From: Chloroflexota bacterium
GTDB taxonomy: Bacteria; Chloroflexota; Anaerolineae; Aggregatilineales; Phototrophicaceae
DNA: 48,971 bases
NCBI GenBank assembly: GCA_026706395.1
Contig: JAPOYU010000110.1
Location: forward strand, 1-48,971
Reading direction: 5' to 3'
Positions 28,839-36,860 of the stretch are shown here, piece by piece. The notes beneath the pieces are model-generated. The model worked only from the letters and a program-made list of their open reading frames with translations. It was not told where the DNA came from and did not search any database. Each line of letters starts with the position of its first letter. The stretch's first letter is position 1. A program made the translations under genes and the position numbers.

Positions 28839-29882
28839 TTATAGCCGGTCACCGGAGACGGCGCGCCGGAGAGTATCCACGAATGGCGGGCGGGCGATGC
28901 CGTTTTCAGTGACGATGCCGCTGAGATAGTGCTGAGGCGTGACGTCAAAAGCCGGGTTGCGCGCTTTGAAATGCGGCGGAACGATAGGATTGCCATAGGG
29001 CGTCGTCACCTCGGCCGGATCGCGCAGTTCGATTGGGATATCGGCGCCGGTGGCCAAGTTGAGATCGATGGTCGAGGTTGGCGCGACCGAATAGAAAGGG
29101 ATGTTGTGCGCCGCCGCCATGATCGCCAGCTGATAGGTGCCGATCTTGTTGGCGAAGTCGCCATTGGCCGCCACGCGATCCGCGCCTACGAGGATGACGT
29201 CCACCTCGCTGTTTTGCATGTAGTAGCCGGCGGCGGTATCCGGAATGATGTCGTAGCTTATTCCGAGCTGCTCAAGTTCCCAAGCGCTTAGGCGCGAGCC
29301 CTGCAGGCGCGGGCGCGTTTCGTCGAGCAGGACGTGGAAGTTTTTCCCCGCTTCATGCGCCGCGCGGATGACGCCGAGCGCCGTGCCGTAGTCCACTGTC
29401 GCCAGCGCGCCAGTATTGCAATGGTGCAATACGGTCGCGCCTTGATCAATCAGCTTCGAACCCCAGGCGCCAATGCGCCGGTTGATGGCGACATCGTCAT
29501 CGGCGATTTGCTGCGCCGCTATAAGCAGAACGCCACGCAGGTCATCAACGCTATTAAATTCGCCGCTCTGGGCGATTTGCAGCAGCCGGCTCACCGCCCA
29601 GGCCAAATTGACAGCGGTGGGACGCGCCGCGTTCAGCAGATCGCCGTAACGTTGCAGGTCCTTAAGCAGACCGCCGACTGTAGTTGCCTGGCTTTGCCGC
29701 GCGGCCAGCGCCATGCCAAAGGCGGCGGATGCGCCGATCGCCGGCGCTCCGCGCACAGTCATGTTTCTGATGCTCTCGGCGACCGCTTCTACGCTGTGCA
29801 GGCGCACAGTTTCGAGCTTCCAGGGCAGGGCGCGCTGGTCGATCATTTTGACCGCGCCGTCCTCCCATTCCACGCTGCGCAT
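28839..29882 (-). CDS. mtnA: S-methyl-5-thioribose-1-phosphate isomerase
   Basis: MtnA converts methylthioribose-1-phosphate, the MtnP product, to methylthioribulose-1-phosphate. The 347-residue protein has TVRGAPAIGASAAFGMAL, HHCNTGALATVDYGTALG (catalytic Cys155), DETRPRLQGSRLSAWEL and GADRVAANGDFANKIGTY (catalytic Asp235). The open frame extends 43 residues upstream to 30011, overlapping the dsbA-like gene, but these residues are not MtnA-like, so the ATG at 29882 is chosen. It follows the DsbA-like gene by 31 bases and precedes the PfkB kinase by 45. Confidence 0.94.
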   Translation of the reverse strand: MRSVEWEDGAVKMIDQRALPWKLETVRLHSVEAVAESIRNMTVRGAPAIGASAAFGMALAARQSQATTVGGLLKDLQRYGDLLNAARPTAVNLAWAVSRLLQIAQSGEFNSVDDLRGVLLIAAQQIADDDVAINRRIGAWGSKLIDQGATVLHHCNTGALATVDYGTALGVIRAAHEAGKNFHVLLDETRPRLQGSRLSAWELEQLGISYDIIPDTAAGYYMQNSEVDVILVGADRVAANGDFANKIGTYQLAIMAAAHNIPFYSVAPTSTIDLNLATGADIPIELRDPAEVTTPYGNPIVPPHFKARNPAFDVTPQHYLSGIVTENGIARPPFVDTLRRAVSGDRL

Positions 29883-29913
29883 TAGGCTGGTCTCGCTGTT
29901 TGTCCGGGTCTGC

Positions 29914-30612
29914 TTAGCGCCGCGCGAAGCCGGCTTCCGCCACCAGGTTTCCGAGCTGTTCGAAACTTGGATGCTGCCCGAAGCGGCTGACCTGCAAGGG
30001 GCCATCGCCATAGCGGACGAAAACCGAAGGCGTTCCGGTGACGCTGTGTTGCTGCGCCAGGCGCATATCCGTGTTTACTTGGCTGGCGTCTTGCGTACAT
30101 TCGAGCAACTCAGTGTAGGACATGTCCATCATCTCGGCGAAGCTGCGCCCGGAATTGTCGCTGAAGCTGCGGGCGCTGGCGATTTGGAAAAGGGCGTCGT
30201 GCGCCTCCCAGAAGGAGCCCGGGCGCAAGGTATCGGCGCATTCGGCCAGCTGGGCGGCCAGCCGCGAATAACCGGGATGCACGACCGGCAGCATGCGGTA
30301 TTCGAAACGCGCCTGGCCGGTGGCGACATAAGCCTCGATGTATTTCTCGACGATCGGCTTGTAGCGCTGGCAGGCCGGGCAGAGGAAATCTTCGAAAGCG
30401 ACGACGGTGATCGGCGCGTCCGGATCGCCGAGGACGAAGCCGCCGTCAGCTTGCCTGCCTTGCGGAATCGCCGAGTAGTCGCTCGTCACTTCGCTGAATG
30501 AGCTCTGGCTGGAGAGTACGACGAATATCACGGCAATGACGACCGCCGCGACGATGATGCCGCCGAGCATAAGTTTCCTGCGTTGGGGCGTATTCTTGGT
30601 CTTCTGGCTCAC
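29914..30612 (-). CDS. Membrane-anchored DsbA-like thiol oxidoreductase
   Basis: The 232-residue protein has one N-terminal membrane helix (about 14-34) and an exported thioredoxin fold of the DsbA/BdbD type. VVAFEDFLCPAC holds the CPAC active site (Cys78 and Cys81), and the cis-proline loop is TGTPSVFV. It should form or exchange disulfides in exported proteins. GTG at 30612 is chosen because GGGGGA sits just upstream; a TTG at 30648 is also in frame. A promoter lies at 30664-30692. Confidence 0.9.
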   Translation of the reverse strand: MSQKTKNTPQRRKLMLGGIIVAAVVIAVIFVVLSSQSSFSEVTSDYSAIPQGRQADGGFVLGDPDAPITVVAFEDFLCPACQRYKPIVEKYIEAYVATGQARFEYRMLPVVHPGYSRLAAQLAECADTLRPGSFWEAHDALFQIASARSFSDNSGRSFAEMMDMSYTELLECTQDASQVNTDMRLAQQHSVTGTPSVFVRYGDGPLQVSRFGQHPSFEQLGNLVAEAGFARR

Positions 30613-30663
30613 GTCATTTCCCCCACTAACTTTCCGCGTCCAATTCAAATGCGGTTATTGTGC

Positions 30664-30692
30664 AGTTTACGCACAGGAATCGTACAAATCAA
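30664..30692 (-). promoter_or_regulatory. Promoter of the dsbA-mtnA unit
   Basis: On the minus strand TTGATT (30692-30687) and TAAACT (30669-30664) are 17 bases apart, 52 bases before the GTG at 30612. The match is moderate, but the position and spacing are right. Confidence 0.45.
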
Positions 30693-30826
30693 TTACGCCG
30701 GCGTCAATTCTGTTCCGGCGACTCCTCCCGATGTTAAGGCTTGCCCGCTGCTTGAATTCCGGTCTCCATCCGCGACCCAACACCTCGCCGAGCCTGCTTC
30801 TCCCCCAACCCAAAAGGAATTCGTAG

Positions 30827-30846
30827 GGGCGAGCCTTGGCTCGCCC
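30827..30846. repeat. Perfect GGGCGAGCC palindrome
   Basis: GGGCGAGCC (30827-30835) and its exact reverse complement GGCTCGCCC (30838-30846) are separated by TT, preceded by TTCGTAG. It resembles the GTAGGGGCGA..TCGCCC class of small dispersed hairpins common in environmental bacterial genomes. There is no T-run, so it is not a terminator. Confidence 0.6.
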
Positions 30847-30847
30847 G

Positions 30848-30868
30848 CCTCTGTGCCTTTGTAGTGAA
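30848..30868 (-). repeat. Second copy of the CACAGAG-type dispersed repeat
   Basis: The reverse complement of this stretch begins ttcactacaaaggcacagag and matches 41-61 at 18 of 21 positions. It directly abuts the GGGCGAGCC palindrome. Confidence 0.5.
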
Positions 30869-31005
30869 TCAGAATAGTTTGAATTTTCCAATACTAGAAC
30901 ATTTGGTCGCCTATCGAGGCAAAAACTATGCTACCCTGCTCTCAACGCCTACGGTATCGCCGTCCAGGAAACTACAACATGAGCCACTTCTCTCCCCTTA
31001 CTCCG

Positions 31006-31210
31006 TTGGCGCAGATAGCGCCAATCCCAAATCGCCCTCAATTCCCCGCCAATCCTCGTATTCACCCTGATTCAGCATTGGCGCGTTGGCAGAAAAAAAC
31101 TTTTCCCGCGCGCCATTGCCAAAACCTCGGTACAATGCCCCGCAACCTCCGCCAGCGCTGCAATTCGACCTTGGCGCAATCCACAGTTTCCTTGGCGCGG
31201 GCAGCGCCAA
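31006..31210. promoter_or_regulatory. Array of TTGGCGC motifs with two identical-arm palindromes
   Basis: TTGGCGC-N5-GCGCCAA occurs twice with perfect arms, at 31006-31024 and 31192-31210. Single TTGGCGC copies lie at 31078-31084 and 31171-31177, giving six half-sites in 205 bases. The equal 5-base spacer suggests an operator for a dimeric DNA-binding protein. The last site is about 90 bases before the nucleoside phosphorylase start at 31301. No regulator gene is adjacent. Confidence 0.5.
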
Positions 31211-31300
31211 AACGCTTGGCCGGCTTAATCAGATCTTTGCCCGATGTCTGCGGTATAGTAATACGGTGGAGCCGTCGCCAATGTATTGGAGTACCGTCTC

Positions 31301-32626
31301 ATGAATATGCTGGAACTCATCGAGAAGAAGCGCGATGGAGAGGCGCTGAGTGAAGCTGAAATCCGGTATTTTGTGGAACGTTACACAGCCGGCGAGATCC
31401 CCGATTATCAGGTTTCCGCGCTGCTGATGGCGGTCTTCTTTCAAGGGATGGACCGCGCCGAAACCGTCCAGTTGACGATGGCTATGGCGGAATCGGGCGA
31501 TATGCTTGACTTGAGCGATATCACCAGTTACGCGATCGACAAGCATTCCTCAGGCGGCGTCGGCGACAAGACGACCTTGATCGTTCTGCCGCTGGTGGCG
31601 TCATTTGGCGTGCCGATCGCCAAGATGAGCGGCAGAGGTCTCGGCTTCGGCGGCGGCACGCTGGATAAGCTGGAAGCGATCGCGGGTTATGATGTCAACT
31701 TGTCTGAGGAGGACTTTCGGCGCATTGCTCGCGAGACCGGCATTGTGCTATCCGGGCAGAGCAAGTCGCTGGCGCCGGCTGATGGGTTGCTCTATGTATT
31801 GCGCGATGTCACCGGGACGGTGGCCAGCTTGCCGCTTATCGCCAGCAGCATCATGAGCAAGAAGCTGGCGGCCGGCACGAATGGCATTGTTCTCGATGTG
31901 AAGACCGGTTGCGGCGCCTTTATGAAGACGCTTGATGAAGCGCGCGCGCTGGCGACGGCGATGGTGCGGATCGGCGTTGACGCCGGGCGAGACATGGTCG
32001 CGCTTCTTTCGGATATGAATCAACCGCTGGGCGTGGCGGTCGGCAATGCGCTCGAGGTCGCCGAAGCAGTAGAGACGCTGCGGGGCGAGGGGCCGGCGGA
32101 TATCCACGTTCACTCTGTGGAGGTCGCGGCGCACATGCTGCGTCTGGCTGGGCAGGGCGAGCGCTGGAACGACCTGGCGGAAACGCGGGGCGCGGTCGAC
32201 GAGCAGCTCAAGAGCGGTCAAGCATTCGAATACTTCCAGCGCATGATTGCGGCGCATGGCGGCGACCTCCGGCAGATCGAGGACTTGAGCCGGCTGCCGC
32301 AAGCCAGGCTGCGTCATGATCTGCTGGCGCGGGAGAGCGGGAACATCGCCGCTATATATGCCGATACGGTTGGCTGGGCGACGCTCGCTTTGGGCGCGGG
32401 CCGGGCGACCAAAGAAGACGCCATTGATCATGCGGTGGGCATCGAGGCGCATAAAAGCGTCGGCGATTCGGTCGCGGCCGGCGATGGCTTGATGACGATT
32501 CACGCCAATGACGAAACACAGTTGGAGACGGCGCTGAACCTGCTCGACAAAGCGGTTGAGTTCAGCGCTGAGCCGGTTGAGCCCTTGCCGCTGTTCTATG
32601 GCGTGATTGACGGAAGGGAGAATTAG
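31301..32626 (+). CDS. pdp: Pyrimidine-nucleoside (thymidine) phosphorylase
   Basis: The enzyme splits thymidine, deoxyuridine or uridine with phosphate into base and (deoxy)ribose-1-phosphate. The 441-residue protein carries KHSSGGVGDKTTL (phosphate binding), the family signature SGRGLGFGGGTLDKLEAI and the VASLPLIASSIMSKKLA segment. ATG at 31301 is chosen because GGAG lies 10 bases upstream; a TTG at 31286 is in frame. Lys, Ser and Thr positions fit the Pdp group that accepts both uridine and thymidine, but DeoA is not excluded. It stands alone, divergent from dsbA and convergent with mltG. Confidence 0.93.
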   Translation: MNMLELIEKKRDGEALSEAEIRYFVERYTAGEIPDYQVSALLMAVFFQGMDRAETVQLTMAMAESGDMLDLSDITSYAIDKHSSGGVGDKTTLIVLPLVASFGVPIAKMSGRGLGFGGGTLDKLEAIAGYDVNLSEEDFRRIARETGIVLSGQSKSLAPADGLLYVLRDVTGTVASLPLIASSIMSKKLAAGTNGIVLDVKTGCGAFMKTLDEARALATAMVRIGVDAGRDMVALLSDMNQPLGVAVGNALEVAEAVETLRGEGPADIHVHSVEVAAHMLRLAGQGERWNDLAETRGAVDEQLKSGQAFEYFQRMIAAHGGDLRQIEDLSRLPQARLRHDLLARESGNIAAIYADTVGWATLALGAGRATKEDAIDHAVGIEAHKSVGDSVAAGDGLMTIHANDETQLETALNLLDKAVEFSAEPVEPLPLFYGVIDGREN

Positions 32627-32652
32627 CTGCTGAGCCGCGGCCTTATGCGCCG

Positions 32653-33756
32653 TCAGCAGGCGTTGCGCAGATGCTCGTCGAACGTGCGGGCGAAATTGTG
32701 ATAATGGGAGTTATCGCAGGCAGCGCGAAAATAAAAGAAATCTGAGGACTCTGGATGGATAACGGCCTGCATGGCGGAGAGACCCGGACTGGCGATAGGG
32801 CCGGGCGGCAGGCCGGCGTGCAAGTAGGTATTGTAAGGTGAATCAACTTCTCGGTAGTCGGCTTGTGTGATCTGTGGCCACCAGCTTGCGCGCGCGCCAC
32901 CCAGGCCGTATTGCACGGTCGGGTCAGCTTCGAGCGGCATATCAATGTCGAGCCGGTTGCGATAGACGCTGGCGATCAAGGCGTGTTCGTCGCGCCAAAC
33001 CGCCTCCCGTTCAACGATCGAGGCGAGAGTCACCACTTGATACAGGGTCAGGTTTTGCGCTGACGCCGCGTCCCGCAGCGAGTCGCCGACGCGTTCTCGG
33101 AAGGTCCGCAGCAAAGTGTCGCGCAGTGATTCCGCTGTAATGTCAGGGGGTAGTTGATAAGTATCAGGGAACATGAAACCTTCCAGCGTCGCGCCGTTTG
33201 GAATCCCTGCCCATGACGTGAACTCCGATGGATGCAGAGTGCTATCGGTCACCAAAGCCAGGAACTCCGCGCCCGTAAAGTCAAAGTGGCCGTTTTGATC
33301 GATTGAGTCCGCCAACTCCTCTATTCGGGCGCCTTCCAGCATGCGGAAGGAAATGAAGCTCTTGCTGGAATCGGTCAGTACCTCGGCGATTTGCCTGATC
33401 GATTGCGCCTGGTTGAGGAAATATACGCCAGCTTCGAAGCGCCGGTCGTAACCTTCGACGCGGGCGTAGTCGATGAAAAGCTGTCGGTCCTGGATCAAAG
33501 CCGCGTCGTAAAGAGATGAGGCGATCGCGTATGCGCCAGCGCCCGGCGGAATGGTGAAGCGAATCGGATTGGATTGGCTGCTGAAGGAGGCGTCCAGTTC
33601 AGCCTGACGACTTACAAGTTGTATTCGCAGTACCAGGACTTGCGCTTGGTTAACGATTTGCCCGCCGGTGGCCAGGTACAAACCGCCGGCGACTATAGCA
33701 CAGAGAATGACAAACAGAATTGCGCCGAGAATAAATCCGTCAATCACACGTCGCAA
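32653..33756 (-). CDS. mltG: Endolytic murein transglycosylase
   Basis: MltG cleaves nascent glycan strands at the membrane and is thought to set strand length with the synthases. The 367-residue protein has an N-terminal membrane helix (about 6-30), a LysM-like subdomain (FTIPPGAGAYAIASSL) and a YceG domain with FEAGVYFL, LEGFMFPDTYQL, the catalytic Glu in ASIVEREA (near residue 250), MPLEADPTVQYGLG and SPYNTYLHAGLPPGPI. The start is a TTG at 33756 with AAGG 8 bases upstream; a GTG three codons later is possible. It lies 75 bases after the DUF3048 gene. Confidence 0.93.
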   Translation of the reverse strand: MRRVIDGFILGAILFVILCAIVAGGLYLATGGQIVNQAQVLVLRIQLVSRQAELDASFSSQSNPIRFTIPPGAGAYAIASSLYDAALIQDRQLFIDYARVEGYDRRFEAGVYFLNQAQSIRQIAEVLTDSSKSFISFRMLEGARIEELADSIDQNGHFDFTGAEFLALVTDSTLHPSEFTSWAGIPNGATLEGFMFPDTYQLPPDITAESLRDTLLRTFRERVGDSLRDAASAQNLTLYQVVTLASIVEREAVWRDEHALIASVYRNRLDIDMPLEADPTVQYGLGGARASWWPQITQADYREVDSPYNTYLHAGLPPGPIASPGLSAMQAVIHPESSDFFYFRAACDNSHYHNFARTFDEHLRNAC

Positions 33757-33831
33757 TTGATTCGCCTTTGCATCGGAAAACGATCTACGGGAGACGTGGT
33801 AAGCATGGGCGCCGGCCGGGTCAACGATCTC

Positions 33832-35049
33832 CTAGGACTGCGGGAGGGAGGTATGGGCCGTTGCAATCTCGGCAAGCTCGGAACTGATCTGCGCGGACTC
33901 GAGCGCGCGCACGATGGTTACCCAGGCGCGTCCCGGCTTGAGCAGTATAGGATCGCCGTCAGGGAAGATCAGACGCAAGGCCTCGCCCCGATTCTGATTG
34001 CGCCGCCACCACAAGCCTTGGTAGAGCTTGCCTTCTCTCAGGACATAGGCGGCGCCCTGGCCCCACAGCGCCAGTTCGTAGGACTCGTCGATGGAACCCC
34101 GGGTGAACAGATCGGGTCGGCGATTATGCTTGACTTGAAGTATCACCAGGTTATCCGCCCACAGCTGCGTGCCGTCGGAGGCGTCGCTATGTGGCGCGCC
34201 ATCGGCATAACGGAGGTAGCGCCGGCTGGTTTCATCATATTGCCAGCGGACGTCGGTGCGGTTGTACCAATTGAGGTAGACATCCTGGGCCGGTTTGCCA
34301 TCTTCATTCGCCCGCAGGCCGAAGGCGAAACCGTTTGCGCGATAGCCGATGTTTTGCTTGCGCAGCGTGGCCAACTGCCACATTTTGCCGGTATCGCCGA
34401 ACAGCGTATGTTCGTATCCCAGTCCAACGATTGAGTCGTCGCGGCAGAAGCCGCCCCGCTCACAATTGTCACCGAGCGATGTCGAGAGCAAGAGAGGGCG
34501 GAATGGCGCGTTAATGTAGATTTCGTGGATCGGCGCGCTCGTGCCGGAATAGGCGAGCAGGGCGGCGTACATGTTGATCAGTTCAATGTCGAGCAAGCGG
34601 GCGCTGCGTATGGAGCCGACGCTGTTCGGCGCATTGTCCCGGAATATGGCGGCAAAGCGGGTTACGCCGCCTTCCGCCTCGTACTCATAGACGAGGTCGG
34701 CTTGGTTGATGCCGCGCTGTGGCCGTACCTCAGGCGGCCAGTTGGAAATCTTGACGATGAGGTTCCGACGCTTTAGGGCTTCCTCGCTCGGGTAGGGCAG
34801 TCCGGTTAATGGATTAATGCCGTGGGGATAATCCCAGGGTCCGATTTCGACTGTTGGCGAGAGCGACAATGCATCCGCAATGCCTTCGGCGACAATTGAA
34901 GGCGACTTCAACTGGGCGACGATTGGCGCAGAAAGCCGGTCTTCGCTGTCGGCGCGATCATTCTGCCCGAAAGCGGGAAGCGCCCACTGAGTGATGCCCA
35001 AGACCAGCGCAAGGACAATGAGCGGCAAATTCCGCAGGGCTTCAAGCAT
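33832..35049 (-). CDS. Exported DUF3048 (YerB-like) protein
   Basis: The 405-residue protein has a signal peptide (MLEALRNLPLIVLALVLGI and on to AFGQ). The DUF3048 body follows: NPLTGLPYPSEEALKRRNLI, KISNWPPEVRPQRGINQADL in parts, VYEYEAEGGVTRFAAIF, and a C-terminal half with DVYLNWYNRTDVRW and GRAWVTIV. The family is lipoprotein- or membrane-linked and of unknown function. The frame extends upstream to 35253, but the start at 35049 places a signal peptide at the N-terminus and is preferred. mltG follows, suggesting an envelope role. Confidence 0.88.
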   Translation of the reverse strand: MLEALRNLPLIVLALVLGITQWALPAFGQNDRADSEDRLSAPIVAQLKSPSIVAEGIADALSLSPTVEIGPWDYPHGINPLTGLPYPSEEALKRRNLIVKISNWPPEVRPQRGINQADLVYEYEAEGGVTRFAAIFRDNAPNSVGSIRSARLLDIELINMYAALLAYSGTSAPIHEIYINAPFRPLLLSTSLGDNCERGGFCRDDSIVGLGYEHTLFGDTGKMWQLATLRKQNIGYRANGFAFGLRANEDGKPAQDVYLNWYNRTDVRWQYDETSRRYLRYADGAPHSDASDGTQLWADNLVILQVKHNRRPDLFTRGSIDESYELALWGQGAAYVLREGKLYQGLWWRRNQNRGEALRLIFPDGDPILLKPGRAWVTIVRALESAQISSELAEIATAHTSLPQS

Positions 35050-35088
35050 GGGATTCCAATCGTCCGCTTTCCTTTGCCAACATGCCGT

Positions 35089-35118
35089 AGTATATGGAAG
35101 CGGCACTGCTTTCGACAA
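35089..35118 (-). promoter_or_regulatory. Promoter of the DUF3048-mltG unit
   Basis: On the minus strand TTGTCG (35118-35113) and TATACT (35094-35089) are 18 bases apart, 39 bases before the ATG at 35049. The sequence lies in the divergent gap shared with the PIG-L gene. Confidence 0.5.
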
Positions 35119-35177
35119 GGCGCAGCACGTATACTTGTCCAAGCGTAGTCTAAGCGTCATATTTCCGTGGAGAGAAC

Positions 35178-36026
35178 ATGGAGCGCAGACGCCTGTTGAT
35201 AAGTTTCGCTCATCCCGATGACGAGTCTTTCGGATTGGGGGCGGCCGTTCCAAAGTGGATCGACGACGGCGTCGATGTCTATTTGATCTGCGCCACGAAT
35301 GGCGATGTCGGTACGGTGCCCGAGGAGCTGCAAGGCAAGTTTGCCACGGTTGCCGAGTTGCGGCTTAGCGAACTGGCCTGTGCACGGAAGCACCTGAAGT
35401 TCAAAGATGTCTTTATGCTGGGTTATCGTGACAGCGGCATGCCGGGCAGCGAGACATCACGCCATCCCGATTCATTATGTTACTTGTGGCGGCACCAGCC
35501 GAAGCGCGTGACTGGGGACGTTGCGAGCGTCATGCGGCAAGTGCAGCCGCAGGTGGTCGTCACCTTTAATCGCTATGGCGGTTACGGTCACCCGGACCAT
35601 ATAGCGATACAAAATGCGACAGTACAGGCATTTGAATGTCTGCGGGCTGAAACTGCCGGGGACGGTTATCGTCCGCAGAAGCTCTATTACGCCGCCTTTC
35701 CCAAGTTGACCTTGTGGCTGCGGATACTCAGCGCTCGGTTGCGCGGGCAGAACCCGAGGCGTATGGGCAGAAACGAGGACATCGACACGGTAGAGATCCT
35801 CGATCATGTCGAGCCGGTACACGCGCGAATACCGATTGCCGATTACTTTGATGTATGGGAAAGGGCGAGCCGATGCCACGCCAGCCAAGGGGGAGGGCGC
35901 ATCTCCCGGACGTCGCGGTGGCTGCGCCGGCTGTTCTACAGCAAGCAAGGTTTCACCCGGGTTTATCCGCGGCCGGCGCGCGATCGCGTTGACGAAGATG
36001 ATCTCTTCGCAGATGTGAAGCTTTAG
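35178..36026 (+). CDS. PIG-L/LmbE-family N-acetyl-sugar deacetylase
   Basis: The 282-residue zinc hydrolase has the AHPDDE motif at residues 11-16 and a second metal-binding stretch, GGYGHPDHIAIQ, near 133-144. Family members deacetylate N-acetylglucosamine in conjugates such as GlcNAc-inositol, bacillithiol precursors or lipid-linked sugars. The ATG at 35178 has GGAGAG just upstream. The C-terminal part matches the MshB/mycothiol S-conjugate amidase-like layout only loosely, so the substrate is open. The gene stands alone. Confidence 0.88.
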   Translation: MERRRLLISFAHPDDESFGLGAAVPKWIDDGVDVYLICATNGDVGTVPEELQGKFATVAELRLSELACARKHLKFKDVFMLGYRDSGMPGSETSRHPDSLCYLWRHQPKRVTGDVASVMRQVQPQVVVTFNRYGGYGHPDHIAIQNATVQAFECLRAETAGDGYRPQKLYYAAFPKLTLWLRILSARLRGQNPRRMGRNEDIDTVEILDHVEPVHARIPIADYFDVWERASRCHASQGGGRISRTSRWLRRLFYSKQGFTRVYPRPARDRVDEDDLFADVKL

Positions 36027-36041
36027 GCCCGCTGCATCGGG

Positions 36042-36848
36042 TCATGGCAGGGCGATGTAAGATTCCGACACGACCTTTTGCCCGGCCTCGCTTTGAACCC
36101 AGCCGAAGAAATAAAATGTGTCGGCCGATGGCGCTTCCCGGCCGATGACGTAGATTGTAGAGCGCAACGGATAACGCCGGTGCTTCACGCTGCTTTCGGT
36201 CGGGCGGACACCGTCAATGGCCAAGGCCCGCGCCCGGTCATCAATGCCACTCAAGGGCAGATAGCCGATCGCGCCGTCCAACTCGCTGACTTGCTGCAGC
36301 ATCGCTTCAAAACTGGGCATGAGCAAGGCGTTGCCGGTGATGCTCGTCATACCCATAACCAGACGCTGAAACTCCTGATGCACATCGCTGCCGGCCTGGT
36401 AGCTCAGCGGGACCACTGCTGTCGGCTCAGCGCCGAACGCGCTCCAATCGCGTTGACGCCCGCCAAAGACAGAGCGAAGATCATCGACCGTCAGAGCGGT
36501 GATGCTGTTCGCCGGATTCACAATGATCGCGAGGCCGTCCTGCGCGAGGGGAGCGGCCCAGAGGTCTTCGCGGACCGGTACATGACTGCTGACCAGATAG
36601 TCGATTTCGCCGTTATCGAACTGCTCCGTCAATGTATCGAATGAACGCTTTCTTATGTCTATGGCGATGTGGCCGTACTGCGCTTCGAAGCGTTTAGCAA
36701 GGTCTTGCATAAGTTTGTAGCTTGCTTCCGTTGAATACAGTGTCAGCGTGGACAGGGCGGTCGCGGGAGTCGAGGCGGGAGACTTCACTGTGCAGCCAAC
36801 CAGCGCGGCGAAAGCTACAATCGCCAGTGTCGTCCGGGCGCGAGTCAT
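36042..36848 (-). CDS. PstS-like substrate-binding lipoprotein
   Basis: The protein of about 268 residues starts with a signal ending in ALVGC, a lipobox that would make it a lipoprotein. The body fits the PBP-like phosphate-binding group: TLYSTEASYKLMQDLAKRFE, DYLVSSHVPV, LAIIVNPANSI, LTVDDLRSVFGGRQRDW, and a QAGSDVHQEFQR loop. ATG at 36848 is chosen over the GTG at 36860 because an AGGTGA lies 9 bases upstream and spans the tgt stop. No pst permease genes are nearby, so the ligand is uncertain. Confidence 0.8.
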   Translation of the reverse strand: MTRARTTLAIVAFAALVGCTVKSPASTPATALSTLTLYSTEASYKLMQDLAKRFEAQYGHIAIDIRKRSFDTLTEQFDNGEIDYLVSSHVPVREDLWAAPLAQDGLAIIVNPANSITALTVDDLRSVFGGRQRDWSAFGAEPTAVVPLSYQAGSDVHQEFQRLVMGMTSITGNALLMPSFEAMLQQVSELDGAIGYLPLSGIDDRARALAIDGVRPTESSVKHRRYPLRSTIYVIGREAPSADTFYFFGWVQSEAGQKVVSESYIALP

Positions 36849-36860
36849 ACGCTGGGTCAC

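Larger units (their letters stand above)
30613..31300. other. Large intergenic region between the dsbA-like gene and the nucleoside phosphorylase gene
   Basis: This 688-base gap separates two divergent genes and is the longest non-coding stretch in the window. It contains the dsbA promoter, a perfect 9-bp palindrome (30827-30846), a CACAGAG-type repeat (30848-30868) and the TTGGCGC motif array (31006-31210). Frames of up to 141 codons cross it, but none shows a start signal, family motif or sensible composition, so I do not call a gene. Confidence 0.6.

Noticed and set aside
29883..30011. N-terminal extension of mtnA into the dsbA-like gene
   Set aside because: The 43 extra residues are out-of-frame translation of dsbA and not conserved in MtnA.
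31006..31210. TTGGCGC array as replication iterons or a CRISPR array
   Set aside because: Sites are unevenly spaced, inverted in pairs and without conserved spacers or an adjacent rep or cas gene; an operator cluster is more likely.
30613..31300. tRNA or other structured RNA gene in the largest gap
   Set aside because: No T-loop GTTCGA-type sequence with a matching acceptor stem was found here or in the other gaps.
30928..31353. 141-codon open frame in the large gap
   Set aside because: It overlaps the TTGGCGC array and the start of the nucleoside phosphorylase gene in another frame, with no ribosome binding site or motif.
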